Assembly: GCA_964019655.1 (NCBI GenBank)
Contig: CAXHTR010000005.1
Location: forward strand, 1,054,001-1,118,000
Direction of reading: 5' to 3'
DNA from: Perkinsela sp. pyNocScin1
Taxonomy: Eukaryota; Euglenozoa; Kinetoplastea; Prokinetoplastida; Perkinselidae
DNA: 64,000 bases
Positions 50,948 to 60,255 of this stretch are shown here, in pieces. Below the pieces are notes generated by a model. It did no database searches and was not told where the DNA came from. It saw only the letters and a list, made by a program, of their open reading frames with translations. The position numbers were made by a program, and so were the translations under genes. Within the stretch, counting starts at the first letter, position 1. The number at the start of each line of letters is the position of its first letter.

Positions 50948-51646
50948 GTGTAGGCTCCATCAGGGTGACAGAACTTTTTCTTTGAAGTTTCACTGAGCCC
51001 ATCGACAAAACATTCCATGAGCGATTGGTCGGATAAAGAAGGCAGATGAAGTGGGCCTATGGGGCGATGGGGTACGAGTAGGAGCGATGAAGCTTGCATG
51101 AACTATCTGTAAGGAAATCAAACAGAATGTGTAAACAGGACATCCGACGATAAGGACGATGAAAGATTTTCAAATTTGTGTGCATTTAATAATAATACGA
51201 AACGTTTATCAGAACGCCTAGCGCTCAATCTCAGTTGTATCCCACAAACCATTTTTATTTCTCAGCCACTTAAGCTCATCGACAAAGCTTCGATATGCCT
51301 TTTCCCGCGTGACCTTCCCCCCTGCAATGTCACTCTCTGTGTACAGTATACCGTTCTCATCAAAAGCGCCGCCCATTGCTGCCCAATCAGCATCAACAAA
51401 TGGAAACGATTCTCTTGAGACGAAGGCAGGCGCTTCGAAATCGTTTCCCCGGATGTCTATCAATTTGAGTTTTTTTGGTGTATTAGTGAAGACGAATGTT
51501 CCGCTCAGCTCGTTCTTATCTAATTGCAAGACATATACCCTGTGGGAGATAATTTACTTCGACGCTCCCCGAAAAATGGTTTTGTGTAAGCGAAAGCCGA
51601 GAAATGGACTCAGTGATAATTATTTGTCGGTTAATTATTTAATAAT

Positions 51647-51756
51647 GATAATTATTTGGCGGTCCAGAAGAGAAAGTGATAATTATTTGGCGGTCAAAAG
51701 TAAAAATGATAATTATTCGGCGGTCCAGATTTACAAATGATAATTATTCGGCGGTC
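51647..51756 (+). repeat. Left iteron array, 4 copies of an 18-bp repeat
   Basis: Copies of GATAATTATT(T/C)GGCGGTC start at 51647, 51678, 51708 and 51739 (steps 31, 30, 31). The 12-13-base spacers are unrelated to one another. A fifth, diverged copy lies in the TIR at 51614. Confidence 0.9.
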
Positions 51757-51844
51757 TATCAATGCCTAGTTGACCTTTCCCACATTCCATGTCATTGACA
51801 TTTTAACTTTTTTTTTTACCTTCTGAAACATTTTTTCCAATTTT

Positions 51845-52315
51845 TCAACATTCAGCTTCTGGCAGGTCGCCAAGAGCACAGCTCCCGGCAAAAAGGTTCC
51901 AGCTGATATTGATTGTCTGCATGGCTCTTGGAAACGCGCTGAAATCGATGGAGCCACCCAGCGCGTTGGTAGAAACATCAAAATCGTCGAGTGTCGTGGG
52001 CAGAACAGACGGGTCCAGTGTTCTACAGAGAGATGCGTTCGAAACCTGAAAACAGCGCACGAGTGAGGGAATGAAGGCAAAAGGAAATTGCTTTTCGCTG
52101 AATTCAAGATAAAGCCACTGAATGGATATCACGCGCTCAGATTCGCACTCAACGCCATCCCACTCGCTGATTTCGAGAATATTTCTATTTTCGTCTTGGA
52201 AATTCGATTTCTCATAGTTGTCCATACCACTGATGAGTATCTCCATGGGCGCCTGGTCAGAGAGGGTCGTAGTCAAGGCGGCCGAGGGCTGGGTCGATCG
52301 AGGAAAGGAAAACAG
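51845..52315 (-). pseudogene. Captured 5' fragment of a type A1 LRR gene
   Basis: The minus strand reads ALTVFLSSIDPALGRLDY, a one-base shift, then TLSDQAPMEILISGM, cap ILEISEWDGVECESERVI, signature QFPFAFIP and about three LRRs, ending abruptly at LGDLPEAEC. It belongs to subgroup A1, whereas the host gene is A2, so it came from elsewhere. It has no start codon in frame and no 3' half. Confidence 0.78.
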
Positions 52316-52350
52316 TAAGTGCTCTTCAGAATTTCAGAATGTGTGAAAGT

Positions 52351-52459
52351 GATAATTATTCGGCGGTCTGAAGTTCGAAGGGATAATTATTCGGCGGTCA
52401 AAAAAAAAGTGATAATTATTCGGCGGTCAAAAAAAAAACGTGATAATTATTTGGCGGTG
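52351..52459 (+). repeat. Right iteron array, 4 copies of an 18-bp repeat
   Basis: Copies start at 52351, 52382, 52411 and 52442 (steps 31, 29, 31), in the same orientation as the left array. The last copy ends in G instead of C. A diverged inverted copy is in the right TIR (52469-52486). Confidence 0.9.
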
Positions 52460-53269
52460 CGAATAATTAACCGACAAATAATTATCACTGAGTGCAGAAA
52501 GAGCGGATGGCAAGCTTCGCAGATTTATAGTTCCTGAGAGATCATTGATAGACAAATCCATCTGTAAAAGCGTTGATGGGAGGCGATCGAGACATATGGT
52601 GCCTTTCAGATAGTTATATGATAGAAATAGTCCTTGAAGTCTTCGAGGAAGTGCTTTGAGACAACAGCTACCGTGTATCCCGCAATCTATTGCCTGTAAA
52701 GCTCTGAGACCGGATGGTAAACGACGCAGGTTTAGGCTCTTGATCCACGCGTTCTCAACATGAAACCATTTCATGCCGATTGGAAGTGAAGAAGTGTCAC
52801 TTTCGACGAATTGTACCTGCATTTTTTCATCTCCCGGGTCACAACATATGATGGATATGCTTTTGATGTGCGCTGAGAAGTTTACGAAGGACAATTTGCC
52901 CACAAGAATAAAATAGTGCTGCTTTGTCGAATCCCACATGATTTCTTTGACTTGTCTGCGGCCATTGCATAGAATGCCATTCCATTTGCAGACGTCCTTG
53001 TATTGCCCATCACTGGTTTTGAACTGCTGTTTGCTCGTATCATTGAGACCGTCGATAAATGCCTCCATGATAGCTTGGTCAGAGATTCCACTGAGGTCCA
53101 GCTGGCCCATGGAGCGATCTCGAAGAAAAAGGAGCGATGATGCTTGCATTTGGAGTTTTTGAAGTAAAGCAAAGGTAATTTCATACGCTGTGTCTGTGAA
53201 ATCTAGACTGATCCTTGAAAATCCACAGTGGTGCGAAACAATACCCTTTTTTAAAATCAGTAATCAACG

Positions 53270-53319
53270 GTAGGGCTTATGTGGTGATGGGGTACGAATC
53301 GGAGTGGAGAGGTTTGCAT
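53270..53319 (-). pseudogene. Relic of a type A2 start region
   Basis: The minus strand encodes MQTSPLRFVPHHHISP, matching MQASSLLLVPHRPIGP at 51099. Homology ends at once on both sides. Confidence 0.6.
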
Positions 53320-53500
53320 GACGTACTGTTAAGTAATATATGCAACTTGGGATGTACAGGACTAGTGCAGAAAAACACGATGAAAGATTTTGATAAATAG
53401 TTTATAAAAATAGAATACGTTATAGTCAATCATCTTGCCTAATGCTCCATTCCCATCCTCTCAAAGACGTATGGATTCATTAACCTTTACCCTTTATTCA

Positions 53501-53556
53501 GATGGCCCATGGAGCGATCTTAGAGAAAAAGGATCAATAATCCCTGTATGTGGAGG
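53501..53556 (-). pseudogene. Second relic of a type A2 start region
   Basis: The DNA 'gatggcccatggagcgatct' and the following AG-rich stretch match the start of the gene at 53149 (DRSMG codons). The ATG itself is mutated. Confidence 0.55.
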
Positions 53557-53852
53557 ACTTAGCGAATGTGAGAGATACCATCACAGCTCCAATGGGAGTG
53601 CTACTGAGAAGAATTACAATCACTGTCGAGAATTTGATCTATCAAGCCCTTCACTTTATATCGTTTATCAGGTTTGAGCTAACTGCGTTCTCATAAAGAT
53701 CAAAAACTATCAAAAAACCCACTATCACCCATCACTTTATCATAGCGTTGATGAATGAATACTGAGCTTATCATTCATCAATAATCATACAAGAATCATA
53801 AATACTGCGCTTAGACTGCTTTCGCTCTCAAAAAATAAACATGGAAAATACC

Positions 53853-54863
53853 TCATACTGATTGATTACGCTCATCTTTTATACGCAAATACTCCTCACG
53901 CAGCCAGTCTTGCCGTTCATCTTCATTTCGCTCAAAGTCCTCTTCCGTGTAGAGCGCCCCATGCTCATCAACAGTTTTCATCAATCGAAAATCGGCTTCA
54001 ACGACTGCAAAAGCTTTCCGTGACACAATGGAAACCCCCTTGAATGCGTTGTCTCCAATGCGTAGCCATTTCAGATTCTTCGGAGGACGCGTGGTAAAGA
54101 TTATGCCACTGATCTCGTTATCTTGCAATTGCATCAGATACATTTCCCGTGGAAGGAAATTGGCGTCAACGCTCCCGAAGAACCTGTTATTGCTGAGCGA
54201 CATCCATGTTAGCATGCTCGGCAATCGTTTGAGATTTATAGTCCCCGAGAGCACATTGAAGGATAAATCTATCTGCGTCAGTGATGGTGGGAGCCGATCG
54301 AGGCATACACTGCCCTCAAGGACGTTTATTGAGAGAAGTAATCTTTGCAGGCTTTTTGGGAGTGCTGAGAGGCAGCATCTACCAGAAACAGCACAAGAGT
54401 TAGCCTTGAAAATTTTTATGTTCGGTGGGAGGCGGCGCAGATCAAGCGACCCGCTGACCCCCACGCTCTCGAGCTCAAAAGATTGCAGACCGCGTGGAAG
54501 TGCAGACGTGTCATTGTTCGCAAGCTCGGCAGTAAACAGTACATCTTTGGGTTCACCCATTTCAATGATTATCTCTTTTAAGTGGATCGGAAGGCTAGCC
54601 AGGGACAGTGTACCGACGGAATCGAGCTCTATCTCCTCTTCTGATATCCAGATTATCTGTGTGACTTGTCTGCGGCCATTGCATCGGATTCCACTCCACT
54701 TGCAAACGTCCTTGTAGGTGCCATCTTGGTGCTTGAAATTCTTCTTGCATGTGTCTATGAATCCATCAACGAAGACCTCCATGATAGCCTGGTCTGAGAG
54801 GTCTTTCAAATCCACTGCGCCCATCGAGCGATCTTGGAGAAGAAGGAGCGATGATGCTTGCAT
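53853..54863 (-). CDS. LRR protein, type A2 (intact member of the triple)
   Basis: This encodes 336 residues (attccaaATG). MQASSLLLLQDRSMGAVD, 'LSDQAIMEVFVDGF', cap VCKWSGIRCNGRRQVTQIIW, about seven LRRs (GTINLKRLPSMLTWMSLSNN). C-cap KTVDEHGALYTEEDFE and a charged tail rich in Glu, Arg and Asp. Its two downstream minus-strand neighbours of the same subgroup are both split by transposons. Confidence 0.9.
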   Translation of the reverse strand: MQASSLLLLQDRSMGAVDLKDLSDQAIMEVFVDGFIDTCKKNFKHQDGTYKDVCKWSGIRCNGRRQVTQIIWISEEEIELDSVGTLSLASLPIHLKEIIIEMGEPKDVLFTAELANNDTSALPRGLQSFELESVGVSGSLDLRRLPPNIKIFKANSCAVSGRCCLSALPKSLQRLLLSINVLEGSVCLDRLPPSLTQIDLSFNVLSGTINLKRLPSMLTWMSLSNNRFFGSVDANFLPREMYLMQLQDNEISGIIFTTRPPKNLKWLRIGDNAFKGVSIVSRKAFAVVEADFRLMKTVDEHGALYTEEDFERNEDERQDWLREEYLRIKDERNQSV

Positions 54864-54976
54864 TTGGAATCTTTGAACTATGGTGAGGAGAAATTAAGTC
54901 AGTGGGAGAATGAGCCGAATTTGAATACATGAGATGAATATGAATTATACGTGAATATTTTCTTGGAGTTCATTGC

Positions 54977-55945
54977 TCAGGGCGAAGTGTTCTCACCAGA
55001 CTCCTCTTCCTCATTATTCTTCGTGCCAATTGCCTTGACGAATCCATCGGCGTCCATCGTGCATGGAATCTTATCGCTCCGATATACAGCGGTTATGCGG
55101 TTCCCACCAATATAAACTTTCTCGTGCATACTCGAATGAATCAGTGCTTTTCCTATAAAAGCGTTTCCACTGAGATCTAATTCTTCCATCACACTCCCCG
55201 CTTTGCCAATTCGTAAACTCCCACTGAGCTGATTATTACTAAAACCAATACTCTCGCTGTCAACTGGGAGGTTTTTGTAGACAAAGCTCCCAGTGAATTT
55301 GCAGTGACTCGCTGAAAGATTGAGTGTGGCATCCGAAATTTTCGTTTCGCAAATATTTCCGCAAAAGTCGTTGTTGTGGATACTCACCCATTGCAGGGGA
55401 TCTGGTAGATTCGCCAGGGAAATACTGCCGAAAAACTCGTTGCAGTCGATTGCCAGCCGCTCAAGATTTTTCGGAAGCGCTGTCAAATCAGCGGTTCCTG
55501 TAAAAGAGTTATCACTGAGCAGTAAAAGCTCCAAAGCTGGTGGGAGCGCACGAAAATCGATCGTTCCGTGCATTTGCCCTATCATGCTGAGCTCGAGTGT
55601 GATCAAACTCCTGGGTAGTAAATCCACGGGAACAGTCCCTTCAATCGCCGATAGCCGCGCTTCCATGCCAGTGACCGACGAAGGGAGAAACTCGAATGCG
55701 AGTGTTCCATACGTATCACGTGGAAGATCAACAACTATAAGTTTTCCAAAGTAATAATGTAAGCAATCCCACGATTTGATGTCTCGATAATTTCCGCTCG
55801 AATCCTTAAAGTACTTTTGCTTTGTCTCATCTGCGAGGCCATCAATGAATAGCTCCATGCGCGTCTGTTCGTCGAGCATCGTCGGGTCTATGCGGCCGAG
55901 GGCGCTATCGTTCGCGTTCAAGAATATTGAAAGAATGTTTTTCAT
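54977..55945 (-). CDS. Secreted LRR protein, type A
   Basis: This encodes 322 residues. Leader MKNILSIFLNANDSALGRID. 'LDEQTRMELFIDGL', an almost Cys-less cap IKSWDCLHYYFGKLIVV, seven LRRs (GTADLTALPKNLERLAIDCN). The C-terminal region GGNRITAVYRSDKIPCTMDADGF replaces the VVDENG cap, with an acidic tail EEEESGENTSP. Confidence 0.88.
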   Translation of the reverse strand: MKNILSIFLNANDSALGRIDPTMLDEQTRMELFIDGLADETKQKYFKDSSGNYRDIKSWDCLHYYFGKLIVVDLPRDTYGTLAFEFLPSSVTGMEARLSAIEGTVPVDLLPRSLITLELSMIGQMHGTIDFRALPPALELLLLSDNSFTGTADLTALPKNLERLAIDCNEFFGSISLANLPDPLQWVSIHNNDFCGNICETKISDATLNLSASHCKFTGSFVYKNLPVDSESIGFSNNQLSGSLRIGKAGSVMEELDLSGNAFIGKALIHSSMHEKVYIGGNRITAVYRSDKIPCTMDADGFVKAIGTKNNEEEESGENTSP

Positions 55946-56032
55946 TGTTATCTAGAATACGCAAATTTTTGGAGACCGATGACGAGATATGTCAAATACA
56001 ATCTAGTGACTACTCATTCCTTCATTCAAAGT

Positions 56033-56932
56033 TTACCATATCCGACTAATAAACCCACTTTTGTCCCGTCGAGAGTTATACTCGACCCCATTCTCATCAA
56101 GCACAGCTTCGATTTGGTTTTTATCAATCACTGCCGTTATGCCACAGCTCGAGTGAATGTATGCAGTCCCTGTGAGCTGATTGAGGGAAAAATCATATGC
56201 AGCATTGTGCTTTTCTTCTAGGACACACAGAGCCCCATCAAATTTGTTTTTTCGAAAATTCGCGAAAATCAGCGTTTCCGGCACATTTTCGAGCACAATG
56301 TCCCCTGTGAGCGCATTGCCACTGAGCTCAAAGATTCTGAGCTTCGGTGGAAGTTTTGAAAGACACAAATCCCCTGAGAAACAATTATGGTCGAGCTCAA
56401 GGACCTCCAGTGTTCCTGGGAGCATTTCGAGTGATAAACTTCCCGAAAATTTGTTCCGTTGCGCACGAAGTGACGAAAGGGTCGGTGGAAGGGATCGCAA
56501 GTCGGCGCTCCCAGTCAGGGCATTCTTGGCGACATCAATCGTCGTGAGACCACGTGGGAGCTCTGAAAACTCAACTGTGCCATGCAGCGGAGCCCGCTTC
56601 CAGCCATGCACTTTCACTATCACGACAGTCTCTGGTAGATACTGCAGCGCGACAGTTCCACCGAGCATAGAGTAGAGAAGGACGCGTGTGACATTTCCAG
56701 TTTCATCTGTAGAGACCATATCCCAGCGATAATAGTCGATGTAGTCGCCAGAGCTGTCGCGGTACTTATCTTGGAAGCCGGGTGGTAATTCAGCGATAAA
56801 AAGCTCCATTCGTGTTTGCGTATCGAGCAGGTCGGGATCAAAGCGGCCGATAGAGCTATCGTGTGTGATGATGGGGATGAATAACATTGAACAAGGAATA
56901 CAAAAAGATTCTATGACACGAAGATTTGACAT
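56033..56932 (-). CDS. Secreted LRR protein, type A
   Basis: This encodes 299 residues from ATG 56932; the internal methionine at MLFIPIITHDSS is an alternative. 'LLDTQTRMELFIAEL', Cys-less cap YYRWDMVSTDETGNVTRVLL, five LRRs (GSLSLEMLPGTLEVLELDHN). C-cap AVLDENGVEYNSR. Close in layout to its upstream and downstream neighbours, suggesting tandem duplication. Confidence 0.88.
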   Translation of the reverse strand: MSNLRVIESFCIPCSMLFIPIITHDSSIGRFDPDLLDTQTRMELFIAELPPGFQDKYRDSSGDYIDYYRWDMVSTDETGNVTRVLLYSMLGGTVALQYLPETVVIVKVHGWKRAPLHGTVEFSELPRGLTTIDVAKNALTGSADLRSLPPTLSSLRAQRNKFSGSLSLEMLPGTLEVLELDHNCFSGDLCLSKLPPKLRIFELSGNALTGDIVLENVPETLIFANFRKNKFDGALCVLEEKHNAAYDFSLNQLTGTAYIHSSCGITAVIDKNQIEAVLDENGVEYNSRRDKSGFISRIW

Positions 56933-57425
56933 ATGACGAAAACATCAGCGTCAGAACATATCATCGCTCTTTATTTTCTAATTTGTCAATCCCCTAACTT
57001 ATTTGAGGCTCATGTTGAAAAATCCGCAAAATTCATGATGTAATGATTCTGATGATGCAGCATGCATATCTACCTTTACCCGAGCAGTACCGAACGAACT
57101 CTGTCCCGATTCAGAAGTGATTCAAGCTTTGATTTTTCGACGGCTTTTTCAGCAATCAAAAAGCGGACATTGATGAGTAAAAGAATGAATATGATGACAT
57201 TGTTTGACAATTTTAGACAAGTCTCTTACATTTGTGTAAGAATTCTCTTCAGTATCGAATCCGAATTCTCTGTAATAACCTTCCATATTCACGTATCGAG
57301 CCGTATGTATAGTATGCATGTATCTTCTTGAATCTATCAAATTATCTCTTAAGTATAAATGTATATTTGGTAGTGGTTAAAGTGAGCATATAGTATAAAT
57401 CTGAATTTTTCATCTTCTTCAGGTT
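56933..57425. other. Intergenic region
   Basis: AT-rich; no gene recognised. Confidence 0.4.
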
Positions 57426-58386
57426 TCAGTATTCGTCGCTGTCGTCGTAGCTTTCCTCCTCACTGCTGCTGTCTACAAAATAGTAACGAAGCACTCCTAT
57501 ATCCGATAATGCATCTTCTGTATCCGATAATTTATTCGCATTACGGATCGTTTTCTCCCAGGGGTGCGAATTCCCGCTTTCATCCACAACGGCTGAGACG
57601 CCTGAACAGATCAGATCGAAAGGCATTTCAGTGTTCACATGCTTGAGAAAGATGTTTGCCATTTCAGATTGTGATCGAATATCAATATCTTTTAGGCTGG
57701 ATGGAAAGCACATGATCTTGAAGTCACCAGAGAATAAGTTCCTGTTGAGCTGGATGTGCCTTATTGATTCCGGTAGAGATTCGATACGTATGCTTCCGCT
57801 GAGCCGATTATCGGAAAGATTGAGCGTTTTGATTGCCTTTGGAAGGTCATTGAGTGTGATTTCTCCGCTAAATTTGTTTGCGCATGCTTGAAAGCGATTC
57901 ATTGCACAAGGCAAATTTTCCAATTTCAAACTCCCACTGAATTCATTCCACGCAAGTTCGAGAATCTGTAGAGAACTGGGAAAGTCACCTAAGTCGATTG
58001 AACCCGTCAGCCTATTGTGTAGGACAGAGAAATTGACAAGATCGATCGGAAGAAGTGATGCATCGAGTGTTCCATGCATTTGGCAAACATTCGCTCGAAA
58101 GTAATCGACAAACGGCGGAATGAATCGGAATGCGAACTGTAAACTCCCAAACGTTGACCATGAAAGATCAATGCAAGTGACTCGTTCATTTGTGCAAGTG
58201 ATACACGTATGGCGATATTGGGGATGCCATTCACATACGTCCTTGAAGTTACCGTTCTCGTCTTTTATTCCCAGCGGAATCACTTTCATGCCCTGGACAA
58301 GCATCTCCATGAGGACTTGATCTGATAGCAGTACGTGGTCGAGGCGGCTCAGTGATAGTGATGATTTCGAGCATGAGCGGCTGCAT
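57426..58386 (-). pseudogene. Type A1 LRR gene with a frameshift in its leader
   Basis: From 58310 downwards a perfect type A1 body is open: MEMLVQGM, cap VCEWHPQYRHTCITCTNERV, FAFRFIPP, five to six LRRs, C-cap AVVDESGNSHPWEK and an acidic tail. Upstream in the same frame are SLSLSRLDHVLLSDQVL, but with no ATG. The start ATG 58386 (MQPLMLEIIT) is one frame off, the shift lying at about 58350-58370. Either the leader is frameshifted or translation starts inside at 58310 without a leader. A single base error would also explain it. Confidence 0.7.
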
Positions 58387-58684
58387 TGAAATTTTCGTAT
58401 CGGTTAAAGGTCAGAGAAAAAGAAAAGTGCGGAAAATAGTGAGGAAAAGTACGAAAACCTTTCTCCATTCGGATTTCTTTCTTCTTTCAGATCTTCTCAA
58501 CTTTGCGCTTGATGAATTCCGTAAACATTCTAAAGGATTAAAATTCAAGCCATTTAAGGTTTGATGTATGGGGCCCAAAAGATCATTCTGAACTTCCAAT
58601 TACTCCTTTCCTATGTCTCAATTATCTATTTCGAACTGTTCAATTTACTCGGAGATCCAAGAATTGGGCTTAAATCAAAGGTTC

Positions 58685-59632
58685 TCACTTCTTGGCGCCT
58701 GGAGCCACATTTCGATGCGTACGACTTAATTCGTGTCCCTTTTTCCCTTCTTTGCCCTTCTTTGAAGTCTTTCGACTATTTCTTTCCACTTTCCACGAGC
58801 CCCCCGTGTGCGTCGCTCCGTTCACATCGACAACATGGGATATCTTACCTCTGGTATGCTTCAGCAAAAAGCTCATTTCTCCGATTTGAGATTGCATGAT
58901 GACTGTGCCGCTCAGGGGGCTCCTTCGAACGTTGATCCACCCCAGGTTTTCTGGAATCGAAGCGATTCGAATATCCCCTGTAAATTGATTCTCCTCGAGG
59001 TCGATTTCCCACATGGAAGGTGGAAGAGTTTCTATGTTTATTGATCCTGAGAAACGATTATTGAAGAGAATTAGACGCTGCATTTCCTGCGGCAGATTGC
59101 TGAGCGATAGATCCCCACTGAATGTATTGTTTCCAGAATCGAACACAGTGAGTAGGGGTGGAAGATCAGACAGCACACAGCTCCCGGTAAAATTGTTTTC
59201 GAAGAGATAAATTCTCCGCAGCATTCTGGGAAAATCCTTAAAGTTGATTTCACCATGTAGGGAATTTTTAGAGACACTCAATTCAAGAAGATTTTTTGGA
59301 AGCACTGCAGTATCCAGTGTTCCACGGAGACTGCAGTCGAACATAGTAAAGTGCCATGTCAGTGGGGGTATAAACTCAAACGGGAACTGCGCAATAGTGA
59401 ACGGGCGACAAAAAAATTTGATGCTCGAAACACGCTCCTTCGTGCACTGAACACCTGTCCAAGCGCACACTTCTTTGAAGTCTCCCTCGTTTTCTTTCAG
59501 CTTCTCCTTGTCAAGACCCATGCCCTCCACGATAAGTTCCATGAGCACCTGGTCGGGGATAAGTGCGATGTCCAGGCGGCCAAGCGATGGATCTGCGGAT
59601 GACAGGAAGAGGATGGGATAGTTCAGAAGCAT
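58685..59632 (-). CDS. Secreted LRR protein, type A1, basic tail
   Basis: This encodes 315 residues. Leader MLLNYPILFLSSADPSLGRLD. 'LIPDQVLMELIVEGM', cap VCAWTGVQCTKERVSSI, signature QFPFEFIPP, six LRRs (GDLSLSNLPQEMQRLILFNN). C-cap HVVDVNGATHTGGSW followed by an unusual strongly basic tail (RNSRKTSKKGKEGKKGHELS), unlike the acidic tails of other A1 members. Confidence 0.89.
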   Translation of the reverse strand: MLLNYPILFLSSADPSLGRLDIALIPDQVLMELIVEGMGLDKEKLKENEGDFKEVCAWTGVQCTKERVSSIKFFCRPFTIAQFPFEFIPPLTWHFTMFDCSLRGTLDTAVLPKNLLELSVSKNSLHGEINFKDFPRMLRRIYLFENNFTGSCVLSDLPPLLTVFDSGNNTFSGDLSLSNLPQEMQRLILFNNRFSGSINIETLPPSMWEIDLEENQFTGDIRIASIPENLGWINVRRSPLSGTVIMQSQIGEMSFLLKHTRGKISHVVDVNGATHTGGSWKVERNSRKTSKKGKEGKKGHELSRTHRNVAPGAKK

Positions 59633-59839
59633 TCAGATTCTTAAGGAAGAGGGAAAACAAAGAATGAAACACCCGTAATCAAATATTCACACACACAGAA
59701 AGTCAAGATCGTTGGATGCTGTGCGAGAAACAATACATATACTTTCAAACGGTTCATATAGCAAGACCGATTGAAATATTACTATGTATTTCCTTTTAAT
59801 ATTTTTCATCTGCGTTATAAACACGTCGATATCGCCGAT

Positions 59840-60112
59840 TTACTCCCCATGCAATTTCCAGGAATTTTCTGAACCATCTTGCGCGCCATCTGCATCTTCC
59901 GTAATGCCCATCGTCGACATCTCGCGCCGCATCTTTTTTAAATCCACACTCTCATCTGCGCTTTGTGTTAACTCTCTGCGTTGCGGCGAAACCTGCTTTG
60001 ATGCAAAGACTCGTTTGGAACTTTTGGGGATCGGTTTATTGTCTGCGCGAAAGCGCTTTGGTGAGGGTCTGCTGTGTGCGTTGAATTTTGCTGTTGTGAT
60101 ATTCTGTTGCAT
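59840..60112 (-). CDS. Small basic protein, unrecognised
   Basis: This encodes 90 residues (gtcaaATG, a typical start context here). The first 55 residues are rich in Lys, Arg, Ser and Pro (KRFRADNKPIPKSSKRVF), the last 35 are acidic and Met/Glu-rich. No leader, no LRR. A nuclear or nucleic-acid-binding role is possible from composition only. Non-LRR genes are rare here; small size means a spurious ORF is possible. Confidence 0.5.
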   Translation of the reverse strand: MQQNITTAKFNAHSRPSPKRFRADNKPIPKSSKRVFASKQVSPQRRELTQSADESVDLKKMRREMSTMGITEDADGAQDGSENSWKLHGE

Positions 60113-60255
60113 TTGACTTAGGATGGATTAATTACAAATGTTGTAATTTCAAACGTAAATGTGAGATGAAGTTTCTTTCATTATCCCATCACTAAGTATA
60201 TCACTATATATCCATCACTATATATTTCGAAAACGCCCACCGCATCGAAGAAAAT

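Larger units (their letters stand above)
48975..51099 (-). pseudogene. Type A2 LRR gene split by a hAT-like element
   Basis: The 5' part (50956-51099 plus the target duplicate) encodes MQASSLLLVPHRPIG, 'SLSDQSLMECFVDGL' and HPDGAYT. The 3' part (48975-49796) continues YTDVCKWKGVQCNGRRKVTDIEW, about eight LRRs and C-cap DVVDERGIPWTE. Counting one copy of the 8-bp duplication, the frame joins exactly at GAYTDVCKW. No other lesion is seen, so the gene was intact when the element landed. Read through, the element introduces foreign codons and a stop. Confidence 0.88.
51608..52493. mobile_element. TIR element with 30-bp-spaced repeats and a captured LRR fragment
   Basis: Terminal inverted repeats are 32 bp and perfect (51608-51639 / 52462-52493), beginning ACTCAGTGATAATTATTTGT. 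Next to each lies an array of four direct copies of GATAATTATT(T/C)GGCGGTC. The TIR itself contains a variant of the same unit. No transposase is encoded. The middle carries a piece of an A1 LRR gene. No convincing target duplication was found. I do not recognise the superfamily. Confidence 0.8.
51218..53149 (-). pseudogene. Type A2 LRR gene split by a TIR element and frameshifted
   Basis: The 5' part (52494-53149, aaactccaaATG) encodes MQASSLLFLRDRSMG, 'ISDQAIMEAFIDGL', CKWNGILCNGRRQVKEIMW and about five LRRs to LPSALSA. The 3' part (51218-51607) resumes SISRLSLTQNHFSG, then a one-base shift near 51530 leads to LQLDKNELSGTF and a C-cap GAFDENGILYTE. The 886-bp element lies between. About three codons of the LRR unit do not fit, so the insertion was not perfectly clean, or a repeat was lost. 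Confidence 0.82.
53150..53852. other. Intergenic region with two A2 5'-end relics
   Basis: Beyond the two relics listed separately, no gene is seen. Confidence 0.4.

Noticed and set aside
51647-52459. CRISPR array
   Set aside because: Spacers are 12-13 bp, the arrays lie inside a TIR element, and there are no cas genes.
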